A DNA stretch of 36,654 nt from Actinomycetes bacterium (GTDB taxonomy: Bacteria; Actinomycetota; Acidimicrobiia; Acidimicrobiales; Acidimicrobiaceae): NCBI GenBank assembly GCA_021785005.1, contig JAJYGT010000171.1, forward strand, positions 1 through 36,654, written 5' to 3'. Shown here one piece after another: positions 17,391 through 25,897 of the stretch. The first letter of the stretch is position 1, and every line of letters begins with the position of its first letter. A program made the translations under genes and the position numbers. The notes under the pieces were generated by a model. The model had not been told where the DNA came from and did no database searches. It was given only the letters and a program-made list of their open reading frames with translations.

Positions 17391-18947
17391 TTGTCAGTAT
17401 ATGGTGATCATGCTTCAATGCATTTAGATAGAAAATCTGTAAGAGCTACCGTTGGTTCGCTCTTAGAAGATACCAGCAGTCGTCGAATTGTTGCTTTTGC
17501 AACATTTGCGTTTTTTGCAAGCTTTTTGATTTGGTTTGATATGGCACCTTTTGCGCTTGCAATTGCTAAAGAGCTTCATTTGTCAAAGTTGGAATTAGGT
17601 GCGCTCGCGCTCTCGAATTTGGCGCTCGCGGTGCCTGGGCGAGTTGTTGCGGGAAGATTGCTTGATAAATACGGACCGAGACGCCTTTATGGTCTATTGT
17701 TGATCGGCGCGTTTGTACCTAACACCTGGTTTGCAATGGCGCATAGCTTTTCGGGACTTGTCTTTTCGAGACTTTTGTTGGGACTTGTTGGCTCAGGTTT
17801 TGTAGTTGGGATTCGCCTAGTTTCAGAGTGGGTAAAGCCAGCCCAAATTGGAATAGCAGAAGGAATCTACGGAGGATGGGGAAACTTCGGTTCTGCTGGA
17901 GCAAGTTTAGCTTTGCCAATACTGGTTACTAGTTTCGTCCATGGACCTAGCGCGTGGCGATGGGGCGTATTTAGTGCAGGCGTGATCGGTCTCATTTATG
18001 GGGCAGTATTTTTAATCTTTGTCCGAGACGTCCCAGAAGGTAAGACTTACATATCGGCGCGTAAGGTTTCTGCACTCACGGTTACTTCGCGAAAAGCAGT
18101 CGTTGGGTTAGGCCTATTGCAAGTTCCACTTATTGCGATCCTGGGAATAGTTGCGTCGCGCTTGCATTCAGCTCACGTATTTAATACATTTTCGACGGCA
18201 ATTATCTATCTGGGACTTGGAGCACTATTTATTTACCAACTCGGAGCTGTTGTAACCGCAAATATGGAAACTATCCGTGGGATTGCGTTCGAGAAACCAT
18301 ATTCGTTTAGGTCCGTAGCAATTCTGTCTTTTGCATACGCAGTAACCTTTGGCACTGAGCTGACTATGGTTTCATTGCTTCCGACCTATTTTGGAACGAC
18401 TTTTGGACTTAAAATCGCAGCGGCTGGCATTGCTGGTAGTGCATTTGCGTTTACCAACCTAATTACGCGACCAGGAGGTGGATTATTGTCTGATACGAGT
18501 CGCAGCAGAAAGAATACGCTAATGTGGTTTTTGCTAGGCACGACAATTACGTTTGGAATTTTATCCATGTTAACAAAGTCCTGGCCGCTATCTATTGGAA
18601 TTGCTTTAATTATGCTCGCTTCCGTTTTTATTCAAGGCGGAAATGGAGTGATTTTTTCTATGGTTCCGTTGATAGATCACAAAGTTACCGGTCAAATTGC
18701 GGGTATGGTGGGCGCTTACGGAAACTTTGGCGGACTTGTTCTCTCCTCTTTGCTTTACTATACGGCTACCAAAACAAGCATCGGTAATGTCCACGTGATG
18801 TTCATTGTCATTGCCATAGCAGCGTTGCTGGGAGTAATTTTAGCGAGGTATTTGCCAGTGATATTTGCCGGTGATCGAGAAGAAACAGGCCAGAATGCTG
18901 CCATAGAGGTCGAGCAAGTAACGACATCGATGGGGTTGCCTGGCTAG
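17391..18947 (+). CDS. narK: nitrate/nitrite transporter, NarK/NasA family (MFS)
   Basis: This inner-membrane protein of 518 residues belongs to the nitrate/nitrite porter branch of the major facilitator superfamily. Both nitrate signature motifs are visible: GGWGNFGSAGASLALP (near 161-176) and GMVGAYGNFGGLV (near 438-450). The conserved arginine region (FSRLLLGLVGSGFVVGIRLVSEW) sits near 125-147. About twelve membrane segments are seen. The TTG start at 17391 is supported by GGAGGG at 17380-17385. It is divergent from the nasC operon, with 193 bases between the two starts, and should import nitrate for that pathway. Confidence 0.93.
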   Translation: MSVYGDHASMHLDRKSVRATVGSLLEDTSSRRIVAFATFAFFASFLIWFDMAPFALAIAKELHLSKLELGALALSNLALAVPGRVVAGRLLDKYGPRRLYGLLLIGAFVPNTWFAMAHSFSGLVFSRLLLGLVGSGFVVGIRLVSEWVKPAQIGIAEGIYGGWGNFGSAGASLALPILVTSFVHGPSAWRWGVFSAGVIGLIYGAVFLIFVRDVPEGKTYISARKVSALTVTSRKAVVGLGLLQVPLIAILGIVASRLHSAHVFNTFSTAIIYLGLGALFIYQLGAVVTANMETIRGIAFEKPYSFRSVAILSFAYAVTFGTELTMVSLLPTYFGTTFGLKIAAAGIAGSAFAFTNLITRPGGGLLSDTSRSRKNTLMWFLLGTTITFGILSMLTKSWPLSIGIALIMLASVFIQGGNGVIFSMVPLIDHKVTGQIAGMVGAYGNFGGLVLSSLLYYTATKTSIGNVHVMFIVIAIAALLGVILARYLPVIFAGDREETGQNAAIEVEQVTTSMGLPG

Positions 18948-20055
18948 CAAAGTGTTTCATCTATCGGCGAAAAAAAATTATTGCGGAGTTTGTAGCGATG
19001 GACGCTTAATGTCGCTACGGACTCTGATTGTCGTGTTTGTTGTGGCAATAACGGCGTAAGATGCAAGTTTCGAGTTGGAACCGACGAGCAGCAAGGTGAT
19101 TGGAGCGACGTATTGGAACTTGCGATACGTGCTTTTGGTGTTGATTTTTAGAGACTTGGTCCGTGGCGAAACCGAATCCATCTGCCACGCGCGTCACAAG
19201 TCCTGCACTTGTTTCGCCGCTCATGGTTGTCTTGTGTTACCTGACTAGACGCGGTGGTGTAGGCGATGGGTCGACGCTGTCACTTTTGGGTGCACGGGAC
19301 TGTTTCTGGCGCGGCCGTGCTAGGTCATACCAGTGATAGTCGCCGTGAGCATTTTTACTTGACGCGAGATCTCCATCTCGCGCCCCCAAGTTGGGGAATT
19401 TTTGGAACGACGCCCAGGAACTTTGTGTTTTGGATTGTGCTAACCATTTTCCGTGCTACGGTCAAAAAATACAAAGATGAGCAAACCGCAGAACTAACTA
19501 GAAACTACTTGAACTCTCTAAGATGACAAAAAATCGATTAGGCACGTTATTTTTAGATTGGTTTCGAATCCGCCGATTTTATTAACGAACTGGCGTCTTT
19601 TACGGTTACGTCAAATGCTAAAGTCGACGGGAAAAGTACAAATTTTCAGGTTGCAACATTGGGTTGCGCTATCCATGGCGTGGATTCAGGGATTTCTTAA
19701 GTACTTATACCTATTGTGGAGGCTGCGAACAAAACGTATCGGTAGTACCCGATCGGTTTGGACGCACATTTGTGTCTTTATCGACGGGCGCTTCAAAATG
19801 CGGTATTCAGATTGTTACGCGGCGCGATTGGCTCGCTCTACGCAATTAAGTCAGATTGAGTTGAAGGTTACTTTGCGTGCAGGTATGTTCAAAATTTTAT
19901 AGCTTCTGGAAGGCCGTTAGTGCAATAGTTGATGAATGCTAACGAATAATTTATTGAGATCGAAGTCACTAAAAGTCGTCAGGAATTTTTCGGAATATCT
20001 TAGATGAAGTGATGAGCACCGTTCGTTGTCCTTTTTGTTGAACGAGGAGTCGTGT
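18948..20055 (+). other. 1.1-kb region without an intact gene, possibly decayed
   Basis: Only short open frames occur and none has a good ribosome binding site. Two adjacent frames around 19557-19850 look protein-like and would join across a single-base shift near 19691-19700: ...NFQVATLGCAIHGVDSG in one, YTYCGGCEQNVSVVPDRFGR in the other. This suggests a frameshifted remnant, but I cannot name a family. Perfect inverted repeats occur at 18992-18998/19012-19018 (7 bases) and 19363-19370/19375-19382 (CGCGAGAT, 4-base loop). No transposase motif was recognised. Confidence 0.4.
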
Positions 20056-21444
20056 TTGAAATCAGCAACTTTTTACCCGGATGCGTCACGTTACCGAACT
20101 CGTGAACGCAGCAGCAATCGATCGAATGCTAGATCTGCGCCTTCGCAGCTAGCGTTTAATGTTGCTTTATTGGTTCTTGGCGTGGGACTTGGCGTATCTT
20201 TGGGGCTGCCGCTTGTCGATGGGACCCTTACGGAACTCAAGGGTGCTGGCGGAATAGCAACCTTCATTGGGTCAATAACCGGATTAGTAGGCACCTACTT
20301 AGCTCTTTTGATGGTGGTATTTGCTAGTAGGATGCCGGCGCTAGAAAGAGTTCTTGGTCAAGTGGGTGTAATCAGGTGGCACAGAAATCTTGCACCATGG
20401 CCGATTATCTTGATAACCATTCACGCTGTTTTGATTACCATTGGATACGCCGAAGCTGCCAAACAGGGGTTTTTCGCATATGCAGGAGTTTTGATAAATA
20501 CCTTTCCTCACATTGTCACAGCTACTGTTGCTCTCGCCGTTATGCTCTTTATCGGTATAATTTCGATAAAGCCGATTCGTATTCGTATCGCCAGAGAAAA
20601 TTGGTGGCTTGTACATCTTCTTATGTATGTTGCGCTGATTCTTGCGTTCGCGCATGAGGTTGTTCTCGGTCCGTCGTTTGTCAAGCATCCATTGGCTCAG
20701 TACACCTGGACTGGTGCATGGCTTGTGGTTGCTGGTCTTATTTTGGTATTTCGGATTGGACTGCCAATCTATCGGTCTTTTCGGTACAAACTAAAAGTCG
20801 TAGAAGTGAAACCTGAGGGACCCGGAGTAGTTTCAGTCATCCTAAAAGGCCGCAATCTGGAAAAACTGAAAATTCAGGGCGGACAATTCTTTGAGTGGAG
20901 ATTTTTAACTAAGGGGATGTGGTGGCAGGCGCATCCGTTTTCGATTTCGGCACTGCCTGAGCCACCTTACCTTCGAATGACAGTGCGAGGTGTGGGTGAT
21001 TTTTCCAGGGCATTGTCGGATGTGAAAGTAGGGACTCCGGTGGCGATCGAAGGACCGTACGGTTCGTTTACAGCTGCAAGTACAAAGAACCTAAAGGTGC
21101 TTCTTGTGGCAGGCGGTGTGGGCGTAACCGCCATCAGATCTCTTTTGGAGGATCTTGCGCCAAAATCTAAACCCGTGGTTATCCTCAGAGCGAATAGGGA
21201 GGACGAGGTTATTTTAGGTGACGAGGTGGAAGAGATTGTCCGACACAAAAAAGGGATAGTTCATCGCCTAATCGGTGATATTTCGGAGGTAAGTCTGGAT
21301 GTCATACCCGTCCTCGTCCCTGACATTACTGAGAGAGACGTATTTATCTGTGGGTCTGAAGGTTTTGTGAATCAAGTACAACTAGCAGTTCTGAGGGTAG
21401 GCGTTCCATTCAGAGCTATTCATGAAGAAGCATTTAGCCTATAA
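20056..21444 (+). CDS. ferric-reductase-like transmembrane flavocytochrome
   Basis: An N-terminal membrane domain with about six segments is followed by a cytosolic FAD/NAD(P)H reductase domain. The histidine pairs H109/H123 and H187/H200 (spacings 13 and 12) are the expected bis-heme ligands of the ferric reductase/NOX superfamily. FAD binding is shown by HPFSIS (near 294), and NAD(P)H binding by VAGGVGVTAIRSLL (near 351-364) and ICGSEGFV near the C-terminus. I choose the TTG at 20056 because GAGGAG (20044-20049) is 6 bases upstream; the frame also has a TTG at 20026 with no such signal. It should carry electrons from cytosolic NAD(P)H across the membrane. The next two genes (FMN_bind, ApbE) suggest that its acceptor is a covalently bound external flavin. 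Confidence 0.9.
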   Translation: MKSATFYPDASRYRTRERSSNRSNARSAPSQLAFNVALLVLGVGLGVSLGLPLVDGTLTELKGAGGIATFIGSITGLVGTYLALLMVVFASRMPALERVLGQVGVIRWHRNLAPWPIILITIHAVLITIGYAEAAKQGFFAYAGVLINTFPHIVTATVALAVMLFIGIISIKPIRIRIARENWWLVHLLMYVALILAFAHEVVLGPSFVKHPLAQYTWTGAWLVVAGLILVFRIGLPIYRSFRYKLKVVEVKPEGPGVVSVILKGRNLEKLKIQGGQFFEWRFLTKGMWWQAHPFSISALPEPPYLRMTVRGVGDFSRALSDVKVGTPVAIEGPYGSFTAASTKNLKVLLVAGGVGVTAIRSLLEDLAPKSKPVVILRANREDEVILGDEVEEIVRHKKGIVHRLIGDISEVSLDVIPVLVPDITERDVFICGSEGFVNQVQLAVLRVGVPFRAIHEEAFSL

Positions 21445-21458
21445 CTGAGGTACTAATT

Positions 21459-21947
21459 ATGAAGAAAATGATTACGCTTATCGGAGCTACGATTGGAGGA
21501 TTTGTTGGGGTACTTGTGCTTCATGGACCGACGCAATCGACAACTCTCACTAGCGCGTCCACTAACAAAACTAGCGGAAGCGCAAAACCCCTAACGGCCC
21601 CTACCGCGTCTCCACGGCCTAAAAAATCGACCGTTAGCAATAGCACCATTTCAACTCCATCTCCGGTAAATGGCAGCGCCGTGGGGAAACCAGTGAACTA
21701 TGGATATGGCCAAATGGCAGTTAAAGTAGTCGTGGCAAACAACAAGATCACAGATGTTACCGTAAGCTCGCTGACCACTTTAGAATCGTATTCGGCTCAG
21801 TTAGAGCAACAGGTCGTCCCGGTTTTGAAATCGGAAGTACTTCAAGCAAACGGCACCCACATTCTTTTGTTGACGGGCGCAACTTATACCAGCGAGGCTT
21901 ATGCCACGTCGCTTCAAAGCGCGTTGAACAAACTCCACTTTAAATAG
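21459..21947 (+). CDS. membrane-anchored FMN-binding domain protein
   Basis: The 162-residue protein has an N-terminal hydrophobic anchor or uncleaved signal (about 4-22), a Ser/Thr/Pro-rich linker to about residue 75, and a C-terminal FMN_bind domain. The flavinylation motif is LLLTGATYTSEAY, so T142 is the likely attachment site for FMN by phosphoester bond, as in NqrC/RnfG. It starts 14 bases after the flavocytochrome gene with GAGG 8 bases before the ATG, and abuts apbE. It would act outside the cell membrane, taking electrons from the flavocytochrome and passing them to an unknown acceptor. Confidence 0.9.
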   Translation: MKKMITLIGATIGGFVGVLVLHGPTQSTTLTSASTNKTSGSAKPLTAPTASPRPKKSTVSNSTISTPSPVNGSAVGKPVNYGYGQMAVKVVVANNKITDVTVSSLTTLESYSAQLEQQVVPVLKSEVLQANGTHILLLTGATYTSEAYATSLQSALNKLHFK

Positions 21948-22676
21948 ATGATCCACAGAGCCGAGGAGGCTATGGGCACGGTGTTTGATCTTTTCGCCGA
22001 CGAGAGTGATCTGGGGATTGAAGCGATCAACGCCGCGTTTGAACATGCGTGTAATGAACTTCACGAGCTTGACGACAGGTTCAGTACTTATAAGCCACAT
22101 AGCGAGCTTTCGAGATTTAGATGCGGGGAGATTGATTCACCGTCTGCCTTGTTGGACGAGGTGATCGAGCTTAGCTCACGTGCTTGTGGTATGTCGAGAG
22201 GTTACTTTGATCCATGGGCTATGCCCGGTGGTTTCGATCCTACTGGACTTGTAAAGGGTTGGGCAATTGACCGAGTTGCGAAGATTTTTAGAAGCTTTGG
22301 AATAACTATTGGTGCGGTAAATGGCGGTGGTGATATCGCTGTGATAAATCCAGTGGGGCAAAAAGTTGGCGTTCAACACCCTTTGGACAGGGTGGCGATG
22401 TGTGGGGTTGTGTGGGTAGAGTCAGCAATTGCAACATCGGGTCTTTACGAGCGAGGAAATCACCTTCGCAATCCGTTTGGTGGCGATGTGGCCGCAATTT
22501 CGGCGACGGTAGTTGGTGCGGAACTTGTTTTCTGCGATGTCATGGCCACGGCATTAGCTGTGGGAGGAAAAGAAGTTCTTTATTTGTTGGAGCAAGTAAA
22601 TGACACCGAGGGGTTTTTTATTGATGGCCATGGATCCATGTATAAGACTTCTGGTATGTCGTTTTGTGACCCTTGA
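21948..22676 (+). CDS. apbE: FAD:protein FMN transferase ApbE
   Basis: ApbE moves FMN from FAD to Thr/Ser of FMN_bind proteins. Family motifs are clear in 242 residues: EEAMGTVFDL near the start, FDPTGLVKGWAIDR (96-109), AVNGGGDI (123-130), IATSGLYERG (161-170), and CDVMATALAV (196-205) with the metal-binding Asp and Thr. The ATG directly follows the stop of the FMN_bind gene. The protein is short (E. coli ApbE is about 350) and has no signal peptide or lipobox, so it either modifies its partner before export or relies on another route out. The operon order flavocytochrome, FMN_bind, ApbE makes the substrate obvious. Confidence 0.92.
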   Translation: MIHRAEEAMGTVFDLFADESDLGIEAINAAFEHACNELHELDDRFSTYKPHSELSRFRCGEIDSPSALLDEVIELSSRACGMSRGYFDPWAMPGGFDPTGLVKGWAIDRVAKIFRSFGITIGAVNGGGDIAVINPVGQKVGVQHPLDRVAMCGVVWVESAIATSGLYERGNHLRNPFGGDVAAISATVVGAELVFCDVMATALAVGGKEVLYLLEQVNDTEGFFIDGHGSMYKTSGMSFCDP

Positions 22677-22816
22677 TTGTAACGTACCAACCGTAGGAGT
22701 AACAGACGCCTCAACTGCCCCGACAGTTACCGATATTGACAATGCCCTTTCTTTTTATCGTCACGATATTTCTAACTATAAGCGGCTCCAATGACTATCA
22801 CATTCCGCTTTTTATC

Positions 22817-22849
22817 ACCGGCTCCAAGAGACCGGTAAGGAGTTTTTTT
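22817..22849 (+). terminator. possible terminator after apbE
   Basis: Arms ACCGG-CTC and GAG-A-CCGGT (22817-22836, one bulged base, loop CAA) are followed after 6 bases by seven T residues (22843-22849). It lies 141 bases after the apbE stop. The gap between stem and T run makes it weaker than an ideal site. Confidence 0.45.
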
Positions 22850-23001
22850 GAATGGGTGGAAAGGATTTGGTAAAATATTCACCTTGCGGTCCTGATATCG
22901 ATTGTGCGCCAAAAGTTGTGCAAAATGGCCACAGAATCTTTAAACTCTCTTAACGTTAGGATCTGAATTGGGATCTTTTGTTGACCTTTGATCTATTGGA
23001 A

Positions 23002-23034
23002 TGGATTAAAGGACTTGATTAGACCTTTAATCCA
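23002..23034. repeat. perfect 11-base inverted repeat, 11-base loop
   Basis: Arms TGGATTAAAGG (23002-23012) and CCTTTAATCCA (23024-23034) flank ACTTGATTAGA. It lies about 400 bases upstream of the APC permease start. It has no T run behind it, so an operator or RNA hairpin is more likely than a terminator. Confidence 0.6.
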
Positions 23035-23273
23035 GATTAACGTCCTAGTGGTGAATCGTTAACTGGAATTGGGGACGATTTGCTTTGCGAACCGCTCCCG
23101 TGTCGATTTATAACGTTTTCGCGTTAGCCCCAACGGCAAATGCTTCGCCCACAATGCCTTTGATCCTCCTTGCAATACCCGTTCCAAGGATTGTACGCCA
23201 CGCCAGGTTCGCACTTCCAGCAAGTCTTATATTTTGAACTATTGGCTCAGCGCTCAAGGTAATAATGCAAGGA

Positions 23274-23298
23274 ACCAATTATCTAATTGGTCAGACCA
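23274..23298. promoter_or_regulatory. composite FadR/GntR-type operator
   Basis: A perfect 18-base palindrome, ACCAATTA-TC-TAATTGGT (23274-23291), overlaps a second perfect palindrome, TGGTC-A-GACCA (23288-23298). The half-sites AATTGGT and ACCA match those bound by FadR-subfamily GntR proteins (PdhR, LldR and FadR types). It lies 139 bases upstream of the operon whose last gene is a GntR/FCD regulator, which makes autoregulation likely. Confidence 0.6.
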
Positions 23299-23436
23299 CT
23301 CGGGTTACAGAACATTCATTTCGAAGAAACTAGACCGAAATATGGCTCAGGTAGCTTCTGATGGTGGAATAGTAGTCAGTTGCTGATTAACTGCTAGTCC
23401 AAGCTGGGGAAGGAATAACTAAAATGAGGTTCAGTA

Positions 23437-24837
23437 ATGGCTGAAGGCAATATTACAGTATTCAAAAGACAATTAAATTTACCGGAAACGGTTGCGATGT
23501 CAGTTGCCCTGATGGCTCCTACGACAGGAATGGTGTTTGTTACACCACTTCTGGCAAGTGCAGCGGGATATAACGTTCCCCTGGCATTTGTCGTTTCATT
23601 GGTAGGCATACTGATCATCGGTTTTTCGTTTGGTCGACTAGCACGAAAGTATGCACATGCCGGTTCAGCGTATGGTTTGACCAAAGATACACTTGGTCCT
23701 CGTACTGGCTTATTAGCTGGGTGGGGGTTGATGTTCACGTACACTTTGTTGATCGCCGCACTTCTGGCTGGAACTGGCGCGTTTGCTCAGTTAACTCTTC
23801 TGGAGTTTTTTCACATAAACGCGCCATGGGGATTGTTTGCATTGTTGGGCGCTGGCATAGTATTGATGCTGGCCATTCACAATATCAGACCTTCGATGCG
23901 TCTAATGCTTGTACTGGAGGCCATAAGTATGGCGGCGGTTGTCGTAGTTTGTGTACTCATTATTGGTCACTCGCACCTGACTGCCTCTACATCGGTAAAA
24001 CCATTTATCTTGAACAATCGCGGCATGTCGGGAATTGCTCATGCACTCGTGTTCGGGTTGACAAGCTTTTTGGGATTTGAAGGGTCTGCTACCCTTGGCG
24101 AGGAGTCAAAAGATCCTAAGCGAATGGTTAGGATCGCGATCATTGTAAGCGCCCTAGTAGGTGGCCTCTTTTTTGTGTTTGTTTCCTATAGCCAAACAGT
24201 CGGTTTCGGTTTATCCGCAAAGGGAGTTGCTGATTTCTCAAGTCAACTCACTCCTTTCAATACATTGACTGAGCGATTCCTAAATACTAACTTTGCTGCG
24301 GTAATCAACCTAGGTGCTGCTATTAGCTTTTTCTCGTGTGCATTAGCTGCGGTAAATGCCGGCTCCCACATTCTCTTTGCACTTTCTAGAGACGGGTATG
24401 TACCTCAAACTTTAGGCACCTTGGACGAGCACTCGAATGTACCGAGGAGAGCAATTGCGGTCGTATTTCCGGTCGGTCTCGCTTTGCTTGGGCTTGGGTG
24501 GATACTTTGGACATCGCCGGTGACCGTTATAGGTAACTTGAGCGGATTGGGAACCTTTGGCGCTTTAGTATCGTACGGCTTGGTAGTGGTGGGATCATTG
24601 CGATCGTACTGGCTGTCTGATGTTGCTGAACGGAAGTTTCACGTGATAATACTGCAGATACTTGGGCTTGGCGTTCTATTTTACGTACTGTATGGAAATA
24701 TCTACCCAGTACCACCGTCGCCGGTCAATTTGTTTCCCTATATTACACTTGCGTATTTCTTAGCAACCATGTCGTTTTCGCTCTACTATAAGCAGCGACG
24801 CGAAGTTCCTGTTGTTTCAGTTGAGGCAGCAGCATAA
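23437..24837 (+). CDS. APC-superfamily amino acid/amine permease
   Basis: This is an inner-membrane transporter of 466 residues with about twelve hydrophobic segments. The first carries the APC-like motif PTTGMVFVTPLLASAAGY (about 28-45). HAGSAYGLTKDTLGPRTG (about 74-91) and FLGFEGSATLGEESKDPKR (about 213-231) are characteristic of the amino acid/polyamine/organocation superfamily. The ATG at 23437 has GAGGT six bases upstream. As first gene of the operon, it should import the substrate of the downstream amidase and deacetylase-like hydrolase. The substrate cannot be read from the sequence. Confidence 0.88.
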   Translation: MAEGNITVFKRQLNLPETVAMSVALMAPTTGMVFVTPLLASAAGYNVPLAFVVSLVGILIIGFSFGRLARKYAHAGSAYGLTKDTLGPRTGLLAGWGLMFTYTLLIAALLAGTGAFAQLTLLEFFHINAPWGLFALLGAGIVLMLAIHNIRPSMRLMLVLEAISMAAVVVVCVLIIGHSHLTASTSVKPFILNNRGMSGIAHALVFGLTSFLGFEGSATLGEESKDPKRMVRIAIIVSALVGGLFFVFVSYSQTVGFGLSAKGVADFSSQLTPFNTLTERFLNTNFAAVINLGAAISFFSCALAAVNAGSHILFALSRDGYVPQTLGTLDEHSNVPRRAIAVVFPVGLALLGLGWILWTSPVTVIGNLSGLGTFGALVSYGLVVVGSLRSYWLSDVAERKFHVIILQILGLGVLFYVLYGNIYPVPPSPVNLFPYITLAYFLATMSFSLYYKQRREVPVVSVEAAA

Positions 24838-24854
24838 AACAACCTGAATTCGGC

Positions 24855-24900
24855 CCGCGGAAAGATCTTTGTTATCGAATATGGCTGAGAATTTCCGCGG
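24855..24900. repeat. perfect 9-base inverted repeat between permease and amidase genes
   Basis: Arms CCGCGGAAA (24855-24863) and TTTCCGCGG (24892-24900) enclose 28 bases; the left arm also begins a 10-base palindrome, AAAGATCTTT (24861-24870). No T run follows, so it is not a standard terminator. An RNA processing or attenuation role between permease and enzymes is possible. Confidence 0.6.
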
Positions 24901-24964
24901 ACAATAAAGAATGTACGAATGTCATACTTACAACAAGCCAGTTAAGAAACGAGAAGTTTAAGAC

Positions 24965-25897
24965 GTGTCGATAATTACAACCAAGGCCCATTTGGGTAGA
25001 GAAACAGCTCATCATTTTTGGGATCGGGAAAATGTCCCTGCTCTGCATGTTGAACCGGGGGAGGAATTTAGTTTAGAGTTGCGCGATGGTTCTAATGGTC
25101 AGATTACACCTACGACAACCGCGGGCGATTTGGTAAGTTTAGATTTTCAACAAATGGATCCACTTACTGGTCCCATATGGGTTGAAGGTGCGCGACCAGG
25201 GGACGCTTTATGCGTTGAAATCCTTGACATTTCACTGGCTAAATGGGGATGGTCGGCTATCATTCCAGGTTTTGGGCTTTTGAGCGACTACTTCCCCGAC
25301 CCGGTCGTGCGTGGTTGGGATTTAACATCGGGATTTTTTGAGCTAGTGAATGCAGCTCGATTTGAGTTGAGCCCGATGTTGGGCGTGATGGGAGTGGCGC
25401 CAAAAGAAAATGGCAATTATTCCTCGGTTGTCCCCACAAATGCAGGCGGTAACATCGACGTCAAATATCTTCAGGCTGGAAGTCGGATTTATCTGCCGGT
25501 TTTTAATGACGGAGCATTGTTATCGGCAGGAGATGCGCACGCACTCCAAGGCGACGGCGAATTGAGCGGCACAGCGATTGAGTGCGAGGCGGATGTGGTT
25601 ATTCGCGTTACATTGGCACCATCGATGGATTTGGTAGCGCCTTTCATAGACACTATTGAAGTAAAAGACCCATTGAAAACTAGTTATCGCACGTTTTTAG
25701 GCGTAGGACCAGATCTGTTTGAGGCAGCACGACAGGCAAGTTTGAGAGCGGTGGATGGAGTGGCGAAAGCTCTTGGGGTTGACGCGAGTGAAGCGTACAT
25801 TCTTCTCGGTACGATCGCGGAACTTAGGATCCATGAAATCGTCGATCGACCGAACTGGGTAGTGGGTTGCATGGTTCCAAGTTCTGTATTCAAGTGA
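24965..25897 (+). CDS. acetamidase/formamidase family amidohydrolase
   Basis: The 310-residue protein belongs to the FmdA/AmdA family of metal-dependent amidases, which release ammonia from short amides. Supporting motifs are [20 protein letters not shown] (near 55-74), [15 protein letters not shown] (near 157-171), and [18 protein letters not shown] (near 191-208), which holds the usual Asp/His pair. The start is a GTG at 24965 with only a weak purine stretch upstream. Its TGA overlaps the preferred GTG of the next gene by 4 bases, so the two are translationally coupled. In context, a half-amide or simple amide made by the downstream hydrolase is the likely substrate. Confidence 0.88.
   Translation: MSIITTKAHLGRETAHHFWDRENVPALHVEPGEEFSLELRDGSNGQITPTTTAGDLVSLDFQQMDPLTGPIWVEGARPGDALCVEILDISLAKWGWSAIIPGFGLLSDYFPDPVVRGWDLTSGFFELVNAARFELSPMLGVMGVAPKENGNYSSVVPTNAGGNIDVKYLQAGSRIYLPVFNDGALLSAGDAHALQGDGELSGTAIECEADVVIRVTLAPSMDLVAPFIDTIEVKDPLKTSYRTFLGVGPDLFEAARQASLRAVDGVAKALGVDASEAYILLGTIAELRIHEIVDRPNWVVGCMVPSSVFK

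Larger units (their letters stand above)
22850..23436 (+). other. 587-base leader region of the permease operon
   Basis: No clear gene. It holds an 11-base inverted repeat (23002-23034) and the composite palindrome 23274-23298 (both listed separately). On the minus strand between about 23040 and 23280, two overlapping frames of about 54-56 codons look protein-like (one contains LAWRTILGTGIARRIKGIVG, the other RKRYKSTRERFAKQIV), but neither has a ribosome binding site; they may be a relic of a lost gene. Confidence 0.4.

Noticed and set aside
19551-19575. GGTTTCGAATCC looks like a tRNA T-arm
   Set aside because: The flanking bases do not pair as a T stem and no acceptor or anticodon arm is found nearby.
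23108-23278. minus-strand 56-codon frame (and a second overlapping frame) upstream of the permease
   Set aside because: No ribosome binding site, no recognised family, and two frames compete; noted only as a possible relic.
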